Assembly (NCBI RefSeq): GCF_025354435.1
Contig: NZ_JANXMU010000081.1
Coordinates: 30,830-94,829, forward strand
Origin: Rhodoferax sp.
Lineage (GTDB): Bacteria > Pseudomonadota > Gammaproteobacteria > Burkholderiales > Burkholderiaceae_C
Length of the DNA: 64,000 bases
Direction of reading: 5' to 3'
This document shows, piece after piece, positions 25,920-34,073 of this stretch (position 1 is the first letter of the stretch; each line of letters opens with the position of its first letter). The notes beneath the pieces were generated by a model. That model was given only the letters and a program-made list of their open reading frames with translations. It did not search any database and was not told where the DNA came from. Both the position numbers and the translations under genes were made by a program.

Positions 25920-25950
25920 GCTCCTGTTTTCTTTGTCAAAAACAGGAGCA
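25919..25950. terminator. Bidirectional hairpin between anti-sigma gene and ybdD
   Basis: GCTCCTGTTTT pairs with AAAACAGGAGC around CTTTGTC. T-rich and A-rich arms let it terminate both the rightward sigma operon and the leftward cstA-ybdD operon. Confidence 0.75.
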
Positions 25951-25955
25951 TTGGC

Positions 25956-26156
25956 TCAGCAGCAGCGCCCCACACGCCCTTTGCCCCCGTACCGGGCCTC
26001 CTGCCGCTCGCGGAAGAAAGCCTCGTAGCCCATCACTGGCTGGTCCGGGTGCTGGCTGCGCTGGTGGGCGACGTAGGTGTCGTAGTTGGGCACGCCGACC
26101 ATCAGGCGGGCGGTTTGGCCCAGGTAGCTGCCCAGGCTGGCGATTTCTTTAAGCAT
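25956..26156 (-). CDS. ybdD: YbdD/YjiX family small protein
   Basis: A 66-residue protein with the family core VGVPNYDTYVAHQRSQHPDQPVMGYEAFFRERQEARY and a C-terminal Cys-Cys. YbdD/YjiX is encoded after cstA/yjiY-type peptide or pyruvate permeases and helps their transport; the mechanism is unclear. The start ATG at 26156 overlaps the cstA stop by eight bases, which implies coupling. A GTG at 26168 is also in frame. A strong hairpin follows. Confidence 0.85.
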   Translation of the reverse strand: MLKEIASLGSYLGQTARLMVGVPNYDTYVAHQRSQHPDQPVMGYEAFFRERQEARYGGKGRVGRCC

Positions 26157-28251
26157 TGGCGCGGCCACTCCGACCGGTCATGCGTACGGGCATCACCACG
26201 GGCACGCCGGTCTCGCGGGTGGTGGGCTGGCTGGCGCGGCGGGCGGCCAGGCAGGCGCGGATGCCGTAGAACAGGATGCTCACCACCACCACCATGAAGA
26301 AGGCGCACAGCGTGGCATCGATGTAGTCGTTGACGATCACGCGGTGCATGTCCTCCATGGCCTTGGCGGGGGCCAGCAGCTTGTCCTGGTCGAGCGCGTC
26401 GCGGTACTTGGCAGCGTGGGCCAGGAAGCCGATTTTTGGATTCGCATCGAACAGCTTTTGCCATCCGGCGGTCATGGTGCAAATCAGCAGCCAGGTGGCG
26501 GGCAGCATGCTCACCCAGGCGTAGCGCTCGCGTTTCATCTTGAACAGCACCACGGTACCCAGGATCAGCGCCACGCTGGCCAGCATCTGGTTGGAGATGC
26601 CAAACAGCGGCCACAGCGTGTTGATGCCGCCCAACGGATCGACCACGCCCTGGTACAAAAAGTAGCCCCAGGCGGCCACGCACAGGCCGGTGGCCAGGCC
26701 GCTGCTGATCCACGAGTCGGTCTTCTTGAGCGAGGGCACGAAGGTGCCCAGCAGGTCTTGCAGCATGAAGCGGCCAGCGCGGGTGCCTGCGTCTACGGCG
26801 GTCAGGATGAACAGGGCTTCGAACAAAATGGCAAAGTGGTACCAGAAGCCCATCATGGCCTTGCCGCCCACCATGTGCGAGAAGATTTGCGCCATGCCCA
26901 CGGCTAGCGTGGGTGCGCCACCGGCACGCGAGATGATGGTGGTTTCGCCCACGTCCTTGGCGGTTTGCAGCAGCATCTCGGGCGTGACCACAAAGCCCCA
27001 CTGCGAGATGACCTGCGCGGCGCTTTCGGCCGTGGGGCCGAGCACGGCCAGCGGACTGTTCATCGCAAAGTACACACCCGGCTCGATGATGGACGCGGCC
27101 ACCAGGGCCATGATGGCCACAAACGACTCCATCAGCATTGCACCGTAGCCGATGAAGCGGGCCTGGGCTTCGTTTTCCAGCAGCTTGGGCGTGGTGCCCG
27201 AGGCGATGAGTGCGTGAAAGCCCGACACCGCGCCGCAGGCGATGGTGATGAACAAAAACGGAAACAGGCTACCCGCCCACACCGGGCCGCTGCCGTCCAC
27301 AAAGCGGGTGATGGCGGGCATCTTCAGATCGGGGGCAATCACCACGATGCCGATGGCCAGCGCCAGAATTGCGCCGATTTTCAAAAAGGTGGACAAATAG
27401 TCGCGCGGGGCCAACAGCAGCCACACCGGCAGCACCGAGGCGATGAAGCCGTAGGCAATCAGGATCCAGGTGAGTTGCTTGCCGTCAAAGGTGAACATCG
27501 GTGCCCATTCGGCACTTTGTGCCACCTGGCCGCCGCCGACGATGGAGGCGATCAGCAGCACAAAGCCGATCACCGACACCTCGCCAATCTTGCCCGGCCG
27601 GATGTAGCGGGTGTACACGCCCATGAACAGCGCCAGCGGAATCGTGGCGGCCACGGTGAACGTGCCCCAGGGGCTGTCGGCCAGCGCCTTGACCACGATC
27701 AGCGCCAGCACCGCCAAGATGATTACCATGATCATGAAGGTGCCGAACAAGGCGATCACGCCCGGTATCGGCCCGAGCTCGGACTTGATCAGGTCGCCCA
27801 GCGAGCGGCCATCGCGCCGGGTGGAGATAAACAGCACCAGAAAGTCCTGCACCGCCCCGGCAAACACCACGCCCGCCAGAATCCACAGCATGCCGGGCAG
27901 GTAGCCCATTTGCGCGGCCAGCACCGGGCCGACCAGCGGGCCGGCCCCGGCAATCGCCGCAAAGTGGTGGCCAAACAGCACGTATTTGTTGGTCGGCACG
28001 TAGTCCAGCCCGTCGTTGAGCCGCACCGCCGGGGTAGGGCGGTCGGGGTCGAGCTTGAGCACCGTGTCGGCGATGAACAGGCTGTAGTAGCGGTAGGCGA
28101 TCAGGTAAACCGCAATCGCCGTGGCCACCACCCACAGAGCGTTGACGGTCTCGCCCCGGTGCAGCGCAATGGTGGCTAGCGCCCCCGCGCCGCCCAGGGC
28201 CACCAGCGCCCACAGGGCGTGGTTGGCCCAGCTTTTTGTTGGAGTGTGCAT
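26149..28251 (-). CDS. cstA: Carbon starvation protein CstA
   Basis: A 700-residue inner-membrane permease with about 16-18 hydrophobic helices. The CstA signature region (GHHFAAIAGAGPLVGPVLAAQ at about 93-113, with its GAGPLVGP motif) is present. CstA proteins take up peptides and, in several bacteria, pyruvate during carbon limitation. It is followed by ybdD, as in E. coli. The gene is divergent from a Cache histidine kinase and a LuxR regulator starting at 28408, in the same way that pyruvate sensor systems lie next to BtsT/CstA-type permeases. That arrangement suggests control by that pair, but it is not shown here. Confidence 0.93.
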   Translation of the reverse strand: MHTPTKSWANHALWALVALGGAGALATIALHRGETVNALWVVATAIAVYLIAYRYYSLFIADTVLKLDPDRPTPAVRLNDGLDYVPTNKYVLFGHHFAAIAGAGPLVGPVLAAQMGYLPGMLWILAGVVFAGAVQDFLVLFISTRRDGRSLGDLIKSELGPIPGVIALFGTFMIMVIILAVLALIVVKALADSPWGTFTVAATIPLALFMGVYTRYIRPGKIGEVSVIGFVLLIASIVGGGQVAQSAEWAPMFTFDGKQLTWILIAYGFIASVLPVWLLLAPRDYLSTFLKIGAILALAIGIVVIAPDLKMPAITRFVDGSGPVWAGSLFPFLFITIACGAVSGFHALIASGTTPKLLENEAQARFIGYGAMLMESFVAIMALVAASIIEPGVYFAMNSPLAVLGPTAESAAQVISQWGFVVTPEMLLQTAKDVGETTIISRAGGAPTLAVGMAQIFSHMVGGKAMMGFWYHFAILFEALFILTAVDAGTRAGRFMLQDLLGTFVPSLKKTDSWISSGLATGLCVAAWGYFLYQGVVDPLGGINTLWPLFGISNQMLASVALILGTVVLFKMKRERYAWVSMLPATWLLICTMTAGWQKLFDANPKIGFLAHAAKYRDALDQDKLLAPAKAMEDMHRVIVNDYIDATLCAFFMVVVVSILFYGIRACLAARRASQPTTRETGVPVVMPVRMTGRSGRANA

Positions 28252-28407
28252 GGTCTTGTCTCGTTGTAAAAATCAAAGACTTGAGTATTCTTGCCGCGAC
28301 ATGCTTTGGCATCGGTGCTAGTGCGGAGCGCTGCTCTGTGTGAATACGTAAGCGTTTTCCCTAGAGCAGGGCCGTCTACCATCGGTGCTCAAACCGAAAG
28401 GATGGCG

Positions 28408-29763
28408 ATGCGTTTACGGTGGAAAGTGTTGCTGCTGGCCGCCGTGCCGCTGTTGTTGGCGATGGCGGCGGTGGCGTGGACGGTGCGCCAGCAGTCCGAC
28501 CAGTTGGCGCAGGCCCAGATCGCGGCAGTGCAGCCCATTCTGCTGCAGGCCCGTAAGGACGAACTGGCGCATTTTGTGCGCGTGGGCGTGCGCGCCATCG
28601 CCTATCTGGTGGAACAAAAAGGCGATGTAGCAGCGGCCCAAAACGAAGCCCTGGCGCTGCTGCGGCGCATGGACTTTGACGAAGACAGCTACTTCTTTGT
28701 TTACGACCAAAACGGCAACAGCCTGATGCACCCGCGCCTGCCGCAGCTGGAGGGCCGCAGCCAGTGGGAGCTGCGCGATGCCACGGGCGGCCTGACCATC
28801 CAGCAGCTGGTGGCCCGGGCCCAGGGCGGCGGCGGTTTTGTGGACTACCCCTGGAACCGGCCCTCCACCCACCGCGTCGAGCGCAAGCTGGGCTATGTGG
28901 AATTCATCCCCGCCTGGGGCTGGGTGGTGGGCACCGGCCTGTACCTGGACCACCTGCAGGAAACCGAGGCGCTGATCACCAGCTCTACCGCGCAAGCCAT
29001 CGTGCAAACCCGTAACCAGATACTTTTGATAGCACTGGCCGCATTGCTGCTGGTGGCGGGCGGCGGATTTGCCTTGAATTTGTACGAGCAGCGTGCTGCC
29101 GATGCCCGGCTGCGGGCCATGGCCCAGAAGGTGGTGCTGTCGCAAGAGGCCGAGCGCTCCCGCGTCTCGCGCGAGCTGCACGACGGCATCAGCCAGTGGC
29201 TGGTGTCGGTGAAATTTGTCTTCGAGTCGGCCTTGGTGCAGGTGCAGCGGGGTGGCGGTGATGCCGTCGCCACGCTGCGCAGCGGGCTGGACCTGATGCA
29301 GGGCGTGATGCGCGATGTGCGCCGCATCTCGCACGACCTGCGCCCCACGCTGCTGGACGACGTGGGCCTGGCCGGTGCCGTGGCCCAGATTGCCCGTGAA
29401 TTTGGCGAGCGCACCGGCATCGCGGTGGATGCGCAGGTGGACACGCTGCCGCAGTTGCCCGATGCCGTGGCCACCGCCGTGTTCCGTGTGCTGCAAGAAG
29501 CGCTGGGCAATGTCGAAAAACACGCCCAGGCCCGCCACGTGGCGCTGCACCTGCGGTACGACGCCGCGGGTTTACGCTTGGAATTGCGCGACGATGGCCG
29601 CGGCTTTGACGTGCAGGCCAGCCAGCGCCAAGTGCGCGAAGGCCTGGGCCTGACCCACATGCGCGAACGTATTGCCACACTGGGCGGGCAGTTCAGCCTG
29701 CAGTCAGAGCCCGGTGCTACCGTATTGACCGCCTATTTGCCCCCGGAAGCCCTGAAACTGTGA
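28408..29763 (+). CDS. Cache-domain sensor histidine kinase (HisKA_3 type)
   Basis: A 451-residue membrane sensor. TM1 spans residues 6-24. A periplasmic single-Cache domain (DSYFFVYDQNGNSLMHPRL, FVDYPWNRP and FIPAWGWVVGTGLYLD) fills about 25-195, and TM2 lies at about 204-225. The HisKA_3 dimerisation region has His258 in SRELHDGISQWL, and a HATPase domain has DDGRGFD and GLGLTHMRERIATLGG. Small organic acids are typical sCache ligands. The ATG at 28408 is six bases after an AAAGGA site; an ATG at 28402 is too close to it. It overlaps the regulator gene by four bases and faces cstA divergently. Confidence 0.9.
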   Translation: MRLRWKVLLLAAVPLLLAMAAVAWTVRQQSDQLAQAQIAAVQPILLQARKDELAHFVRVGVRAIAYLVEQKGDVAAAQNEALALLRRMDFDEDSYFFVYDQNGNSLMHPRLPQLEGRSQWELRDATGGLTIQQLVARAQGGGGFVDYPWNRPSTHRVERKLGYVEFIPAWGWVVGTGLYLDHLQETEALITSSTAQAIVQTRNQILLIALAALLLVAGGGFALNLYEQRAADARLRAMAQKVVLSQEAERSRVSRELHDGISQWLVSVKFVFESALVQVQRGGGDAVATLRSGLDLMQGVMRDVRRISHDLRPTLLDDVGLAGAVAQIAREFGERTGIAVDAQVDTLPQLPDAVATAVFRVLQEALGNVEKHAQARHVALHLRYDAAGLRLELRDDGRGFDVQASQRQVREGLGLTHMRERIATLGGQFSLQSEPGATVLTAYLPPEALKL

Positions 29764-30395
29764 CACCTACCGCCGCGCGCCCTCCTATCAAGCTGCTGAT
29801 CGTGGACGACCACCCCATCGTGCTGCACAGCCTGGTCAGCCTGCTCACTACCTACGGCCCGCCCGTGCAGGTGGTAGCGCAGGCCCGCAGCGCCGAAGAA
29901 GCCCTGGTGCTGGCCGAGCAAAGCCAGCCAGACATCGTGCTGACGGATTTGCGCATGCAGCCCACCAGCGGCATCAGCCTGATCGAGCGCCTGAGCGCGC
30001 GCCAGCCGGGCATCCGCTACGTGGTGTTCACGGCCTCCACGCAAGAAGAGCACATGCTGCAGGCCTTTGATGCCGGTGCGGCGGGTTTTGTGGTCAAGGA
30101 GTCGGAGGTGGAGGTAATCGTCAAGGCCATCGAGGCGGTGATGGGTGGCTCTACCCATTACCCCGCGGGCCTGATGCGCGCCCTGGAGCGCCGCCAGCAG
30201 CAGCCCAGCCTGACCGCCCGCGAGGCCGAGGTGCTGGCCCTGGTGGCCCAGGGCCTGACCAGCAAGGAGATCGCGCGCTTTCTGGGCATCGACTTTCGCA
30301 CCGTGGATGCGCACCGCGCCAACATCCGCCAGCGCTTCAATTTAGACAGCAGTGCCGCGCTGCTGCGGTTTGCGATGGAAGCTAGCAAGAATTAA
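29760..30395 (+). CDS. NarL/LuxR-type response regulator
   Basis: A 211-residue receiver plus LuxR helix-turn-helix protein. The acidic pocket is at DD16-17 of LLIVDDHPIV, the phospho-acceptor Asp63 is in DIVLTDLRM, and the output domain covers about 145-195 (LTAREAEVLALVAQGLTSKEIARFLGIDFRTVDAHRANI). It starts with GTG overlapping the kinase stop (GTGA), so the pair is translationally coupled. The likely regulon includes the divergent cstA-ybdD operon, inferred from position. Confidence 0.92.
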   Translation: MTPTAARPPIKLLIVDDHPIVLHSLVSLLTTYGPPVQVVAQARSAEEALVLAEQSQPDIVLTDLRMQPTSGISLIERLSARQPGIRYVVFTASTQEEHMLQAFDAGAAGFVVKESEVEVIVKAIEAVMGGSTHYPAGLMRALERRQQQPSLTAREAEVLALVAQGLTSKEIARFLGIDFRTVDAHRANIRQRFNLDSSAALLRFAMEASKN

Positions 30396-30398
30396 GTT

Positions 30399-30458
30399 GA
30401 TTGCTACTAAATTTATAGCTAATGGTGTAGATGGCATATGCGCTATAGGCCAATTTGA
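30399..30458 (+). repeat. Dispersed repeat R1, copy D
   Basis: TATAGCTAATGGTGTAG then CATATGCGCTATAGGCC then AATTT. It fills the 79-base gap between two convergent genes. Confidence 0.7.
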
Positions 30459-30473
30459 TGCCTAAGTTAATGC

Positions 30474-31034
30474 CTAGGGCTTCTGCGCTAGCGCCTTGTC
30501 AATCGCCGCCACCAGCTTGGGGCTGTCGGGCCCGGTCATGGAGTTATAGCTGTCCACTACCTGGCCTTTGCGGTCGATCAGGTATTTGTAGAAGTTCCAG
30601 CGCGGCTCTTGGCCCGTGGCCTTGACCAGTTCGGCGTAGAACGCATTTTTGCCCGCACCCGACACCACCGATTTGCCTAGCATCGGGAATTTCACACCGT
30701 AGGTGTTGAAGCAGAAGTCGGCAATTTCCTTGGAGGTTTTGGCCTCTTGCGCGAAGTCGTTGGACGGAAAGCCCAGCACCACCAGCCCCTTGTCTTTTTG
30801 CTTGGCGTACAGCGCTTCCAGCCCCTCGAACTGGCCCGCAAAGCCGCAGTAGCTGGCGGTGTTGACGACCAGCACCACCTTGCCGGTGTACTGGCACAGG
30901 TTCTGCGGTGCCTCGTCTTGCAGGCGCGGAAACTGGTGCTGCAGCACGGCCGGACAGGCAGGCGGATTTTGGGCGGCAGCAGGCAGACTGCTGGCGACTA
31001 GCGCAAAGCCGAAAGCGTAAAAGGCGGGGTGCAT
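30474..31034 (-). CDS. Secreted glutathione peroxidase-like protein
   Basis: A 186-residue GPx-fold protein with a signal peptide (cleavage AAA, about residue 21). The peroxidatic Cys63 is in NTASYCGFAGQFEGLEAL, with GFPSNDFAQE and the conserved Trp in EPRWNFYKYLID. It reduces peroxides in the periplasm, more likely with thioredoxin-like than glutathione donors, since bacterial non-selenium GPx proteins usually use thioredoxin. It is flanked by repeat R1 downstream and faces away from no other gene; the LysR gene upstream is on the same strand but ends 25 bases before its start. Confidence 0.88.
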   Translation of the reverse strand: MHPAFYAFGFALVASSLPAAAQNPPACPAVLQHQFPRLQDEAPQNLCQYTGKVVLVVNTASYCGFAGQFEGLEALYAKQKDKGLVVLGFPSNDFAQEAKTSKEIADFCFNTYGVKFPMLGKSVVSGAGKNAFYAELVKATGQEPRWNFYKYLIDRKGQVVDSYNSMTGPDSPKLVAAIDKALAQKP

Positions 31035-31059
31035 GGCGGGCTCCTAATTTTCTAGAACT

Positions 31060-32016
31060 CTAGTGCTTTTGCATCAGCGCAGCATTCCCAGGGGTTGTTG
31101 CAAATGTTGTGGCGAAGGCGATGAAGGCCTGTAGCGCCGGGGTGATCTGCTTGTGGCGCGGCACGATCAAATGGCATTGGCGCAGGATGGCGGGCAGAGG
31201 CGTGGCCAGGCAGCGCAACTGCCCGGCGGCCAATTTATCTTGCACCACCCAGCGCGACAGGCAGGTGATGCCCAGTCCGTGCACGGCAGCCTGCTGCATG
31301 GCCTCGGAGCTGCCCAGCTCGATGCTGCGGCGGTAGGCGTGCAGGTGCGGCAGCAGGGCCTGGTCGGTGGTTTCGCGGGTGCCCGAGCCGGGTTCGCGCA
31401 GCAGCCACACGGCTTCACGCAGGCCGTCCAGCGAAGCGGTGCCGCCCTGCGCCAGCGGGTGCGTGGGCGCGGCCACCAGCACCAGCGTGTCTTGCAGCCA
31501 GGGGGTGACCTGCAGCGTTGCCTCGTGGCAGGCACCTTCGATCAGGCCCACGTCCAGCGCAAATTCGGCCACCGCGCGGGCTATTTGCTCGGTGTTACCG
31601 ATCTGCACCCTGGACTGCCAGGCGCTGGCCTGCCCCGATGCCTGCCAGGCCGCCCAGCCGCCCAGCAGCGGCGGCAGCACATAGTTGCCGATGGTGGTGC
31701 TGGCACCGATGCGCAGCGACTGGGCCTGGCCGCTGCCATCACCGCTGCCATAGCGCGCCATCTGTTCAATGCCTGCCGCCCCGTCCAGCAGGGCCAGCGC
31801 GCGCGGCAGCAGGGCGCGGCCGTTGTCGTTAAGCAGCAGGCGCTTGCCCACGCGGTCAAACAACTGCAGTGACAGCAGTCGCTCCAGCTCCGTCACGGCA
31901 GAGCTGGTGGCCGACTGCGACAGCGCAATCGCCACGCTGGCCGCCGTGGTGCTGCCGCTGTGGGCCACGGCCACAAAAATCTGCAGTTGGCGCAGGGTCA
32001 GTCGCAGTACATCCAT
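31060..32016 (-). CDS. LysR-type transcriptional regulator
   Basis: A 318-residue LTTR. The N-terminal winged helix-turn-helix begins LTLRQLQIFVAVAHSGSTTAASVAIALSQS. An effector-binding domain follows (from about residue 95, SLRIGASTTIGNYVLPPLLG), similar to CysB/YeiE-like regulators that sense small anions. The effector is unknown. The next gene on its strand is the secreted peroxidase 25 bases downstream, so the two may be co-transcribed. The divergent gene starts at 32200, and the intergenic region of about 180 bases is a candidate operator region. Confidence 0.9.
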   Translation of the reverse strand: MDVLRLTLRQLQIFVAVAHSGSTTAASVAIALSQSATSSAVTELERLLSLQLFDRVGKRLLLNDNGRALLPRALALLDGAAGIEQMARYGSGDGSGQAQSLRIGASTTIGNYVLPPLLGGWAAWQASGQASAWQSRVQIGNTEQIARAVAEFALDVGLIEGACHEATLQVTPWLQDTLVLVAAPTHPLAQGGTASLDGLREAVWLLREPGSGTRETTDQALLPHLHAYRRSIELGSSEAMQQAAVHGLGITCLSRWVVQDKLAAGQLRCLATPLPAILRQCHLIVPRHKQITPALQAFIAFATTFATTPGNAALMQKH

Positions 32017-32199
32017 AGTGAAGCCTTTGGGTATCGGTTGTATGGATGCATATTACAAAAATAAGTAAGTGGGTGGGTATGTGCTGGATTGGGAATATTT
32101 TTGCGGCCGCGGGAATAAACCACAGACACTTTGCGTCTACCCGGATGTAGGCGCTTTTTGCCCTACCTTGCCCGATTTTCTTTCCAAGGAAACCACACC

Positions 32200-32571
32200 A
32201 TGTTCACAAAATCCTTTGCCGCAGCCCTGCTACTCGGCTGTGCCACCCTGGCTGCCAGTGCGGCCGATGCCCCCGCCAAAATGGCCGGTGGCGTGCTGGT
32301 CGGGCCCAACGGTATGGCGCTGTACACCTTTGACAAAGACATGGCGGGCAACGGCAAAAGCGTTTGCAACGGCCCCTGCGCCACCTTGTGGCCGCCCCTG
32401 ATGGCCGCGGCAGCCGACCAGCCCACAGACGGCTACACCCTCGTCACCCGTGACGACGGCAGTAAACAATGGGCCTACAAGGGCAAGCCGCTGTACTTTT
32501 TCCAGAACGACAAAACCGCCGCCGACCGCATGGGCGATAACTTCAAGGATGTCTGGCACGTGGCGAAGTAG
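32200..32571 (+). CDS. Small secreted repeat protein (COG4315/PF03640 type)
   Basis: A 123-residue exported protein: signal peptide to about residue 22 (ASA), then two copies of the short aromatic repeat (LYTFDKDMAGNGKSVCNGPC...LWPPL and LYFFQNDKTAADRMGDNFKDVWHV) that define the secreted repeat family of unknown function. Two Cys in CNGPC may form a disulfide or bind metal. Relatives are often encoded beside an ECF sigma/anti-sigma pair, as here. The ATG at 32200 follows an AAGGAAACC site. It is 19 bases before the sigma gene. Confidence 0.85.
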   Translation: MFTKSFAAALLLGCATLAASAADAPAKMAGGVLVGPNGMALYTFDKDMAGNGKSVCNGPCATLWPPLMAAAADQPTDGYTLVTRDDGSKQWAYKGKPLYFFQNDKTAADRMGDNFKDVWHVAK

Positions 32572-32590
32572 GGATTTCGCAAGCACGCCT

Positions 32591-33097
32591 ATGCCCCAGG
32601 ACGACCTGCAACTCCTCAGCGCCGTGCCGCGCCTGCGCCGCTACGCGCGGGCTTTGGTGCGCAACCGCGAGGATGCCGACGACCTGGTGCAAGACACCTT
32701 GGAGCGCGCTTGGGCCAAATCCAGTCTGTGGCGCGGTGTGGTCGATATGCGCGCCTGGCTGTTCGGCGTCATGCATAACTTGCACGCAGACGGCCAGCGC
32801 CGCCCCCGGCTGGCCACCGTAGAGCTGGACGATGCCACTCCCGAAATTCCCGTTGCGGCCAGCCACAGCGAGCGCCTGGACGTGCTGGACCTGCAGGCCG
32901 CCCTGGCCTTGCTGTCGCACGAGCAAAAAGAAGTCTTGCTGCTGGTGGCGCTGGAAGACATGGCCTATGCCGACATCGCCAGCACGCTGGGCATCCCTAT
33001 CGGCACGGTGATGTCGCGCCTGTCGCGTGGCCGCGAGCGCCTGCGTGCCCTGATGGAAGGCCGCGCCGAGCCGGTGCACCTGAAAGTTGTCAAATGA
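32591..33097 (+). CDS. ECF-type sigma-70 factor
   Basis: A 168-residue ECF sigma factor: region 2 (LRRYARALVRNREDADDLVQDTLERAWAKS) and region 4 (LSHEQKEVLLLVALEDMAYADIASTLGIPIGTVMSRLSRGRERL). It has no sigma-1.1 or other extension. The anti-sigma gene overlaps its end by four bases (ATGA). The preceding secreted repeat gene shares the transcript, and may be the signal sensor or a target; that link is inferred. It is independent of the sigma/RskA pair at 24484. Confidence 0.9.
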   Translation: MPQDDLQLLSAVPRLRRYARALVRNREDADDLVQDTLERAWAKSSLWRGVVDMRAWLFGVMHNLHADGQRRPRLATVELDDATPEIPVAASHSERLDVLDLQAALALLSHEQKEVLLLVALEDMAYADIASTLGIPIGTVMSRLSRGRERLRALMEGRAEPVHLKVVK

Positions 33098-33894
33098 GCC
33101 CCGTCCACCCCCCCATCACTGAAGCCGATTTGCACGCCTACGCCGACGGCCAGCTCGCCCCCGAGCGCCAGGCCGACATGCAGATCTACCTGACCCAGCA
33201 CCCCGACGAGGCCCTGCGCATCAACGCCTACCGCGCCCAAACCCGGAGCCTGCGCGCCCTGTTTGCCCCAGTGCTGGCGGAAACCCTGCCGCCGCGCCTG
33301 GTGCAGACGGCGCTGCCCAGGTCACCCTGGTACGGTCAACGCCTGGCCGCGGGCGTAGCGATTGCCGTGGTCAGCGCCGCATCGGCCTGGTTTGTGCGCG
33401 GGCATGTTGACCAGACCGTGGCCTTGGCTCCCCTGGGGGCAGAGCCCGCGCTGACCGGCTTTGCGCTGCGGGCTGCCGTGGCCCATGTGGTCTACAGTCC
33501 CGAGGTGCGGCACCCGGTAGAAGTAAGCGCCGACCAGGAGCAGCACCTGGTGGCCTGGCTGTCCAAACGCCTGGGGGCCACCGTTACTGTGCCCAGCCTG
33601 CAGCCCATCGGCTACGCGCTGCTGGGCGGGCGCTTGCTGCCTGGCGACAGCGGCCCGGTGGCGCAATTTATGTACGCCGATGCCGGCGGCCAACGGCTGA
33701 CCTTGTACCTCACCCACGAAGTCCCCACGGGGCCAAACCAGCCCGCAACCGCCTTCCAGTTCGGCCAAGACGGTAAGGTCAATGTCTTCTATTGGGTGGA
33801 TAAAAGCTTTGGCTACGCCTTGTCAGGCAGCATCGCCAAACCCGAGCTGACGCGCGTGGCCCACGAGGTCTATCGGCAGCTGGCACCGGGTTGA
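33094..33894 (+). CDS. Transmembrane anti-sigma factor
   Basis: A 266-residue protein with an N-terminal anti-sigma domain (ITEADLHAYADGQLAPERQADMQIYL) that lacks the His-x3-Cys-x2-Cys zinc motif. A membrane helix at about 83-101 and an extracytoplasmic domain of about 160 residues follow. The ATG at 33094 overlaps the sigma stop (ATGA), so expression is coupled. It should sequester the sigma factor until an envelope signal arrives. The domain after the membrane helix shows no recognisable fold to me. Confidence 0.88.
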   Translation: MSPVHPPITEADLHAYADGQLAPERQADMQIYLTQHPDEALRINAYRAQTRSLRALFAPVLAETLPPRLVQTALPRSPWYGQRLAAGVAIAVVSAASAWFVRGHVDQTVALAPLGAEPALTGFALRAAVAHVVYSPEVRHPVEVSADQEQHLVAWLSKRLGATVTVPSLQPIGYALLGGRLLPGDSGPVAQFMYADAGGQRLTLYLTHEVPTGPNQPATAFQFGQDGKVNVFYWVDKSFGYALSGSIAKPELTRVAHEVYRQLAPG

Positions 33895-33905
33895 GCGCAG
33901 TGCAA

Positions 33906-33935
33906 CAAAAAAGCAGGCACGCGGCCTGCTTTTTC
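33906..33935. terminator. Bidirectional terminator between the anti-sigma gene and the 24-residue peptide
   Basis: AAGCAGGC pairs with GCCTGCTT around ACGCG, with A-run before and T-run after, so it can end both convergent transcripts. Confidence 0.85.
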
Positions 33936-33952
33936 ATGCTTGCTGGATGTGC

Positions 33953-34027
33953 CTAGCGCACAAACAAGGCAATCAAAATGATGATGGGAATGGGGATACC
34001 GATCAGGTACAAAAGCAGTGAACGCAT
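33953..34027 (-). CDS. 24-residue hydrophobic membrane peptide
   Basis: A small gene with ATG at 34027 and TAG at 33953. The peptide starts MRSLLLYLIGIPIPII, has a single hydrophobic run of about 20 residues and ends ALFVR. A strong GGAGA site lies six bases upstream of the ATG (34034-34038 region). A bidirectional terminator follows. It is about 45 bases downstream of the membrane protein gene ending at 34074 and shares its strand, so the two may form an operon. I do not recognise a named family. Similar tiny one-helix peptides occur in many proteobacteria. Confidence 0.65.
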   Translation of the reverse strand: MRSLLLYLIGIPIPIIILIALFVR

Positions 34028-34073
34028 GCTGTTCTCCAAAAAAGTGAAAAGGAATCAGGGGTAACGCAAGGAT

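Noticed and set aside
26965..28179. Open frame of 404 codons opposite cstA
   Set aside because: It has His/Gln/Gly-rich composition and no recognisable fold. cstA on the other strand is clear.
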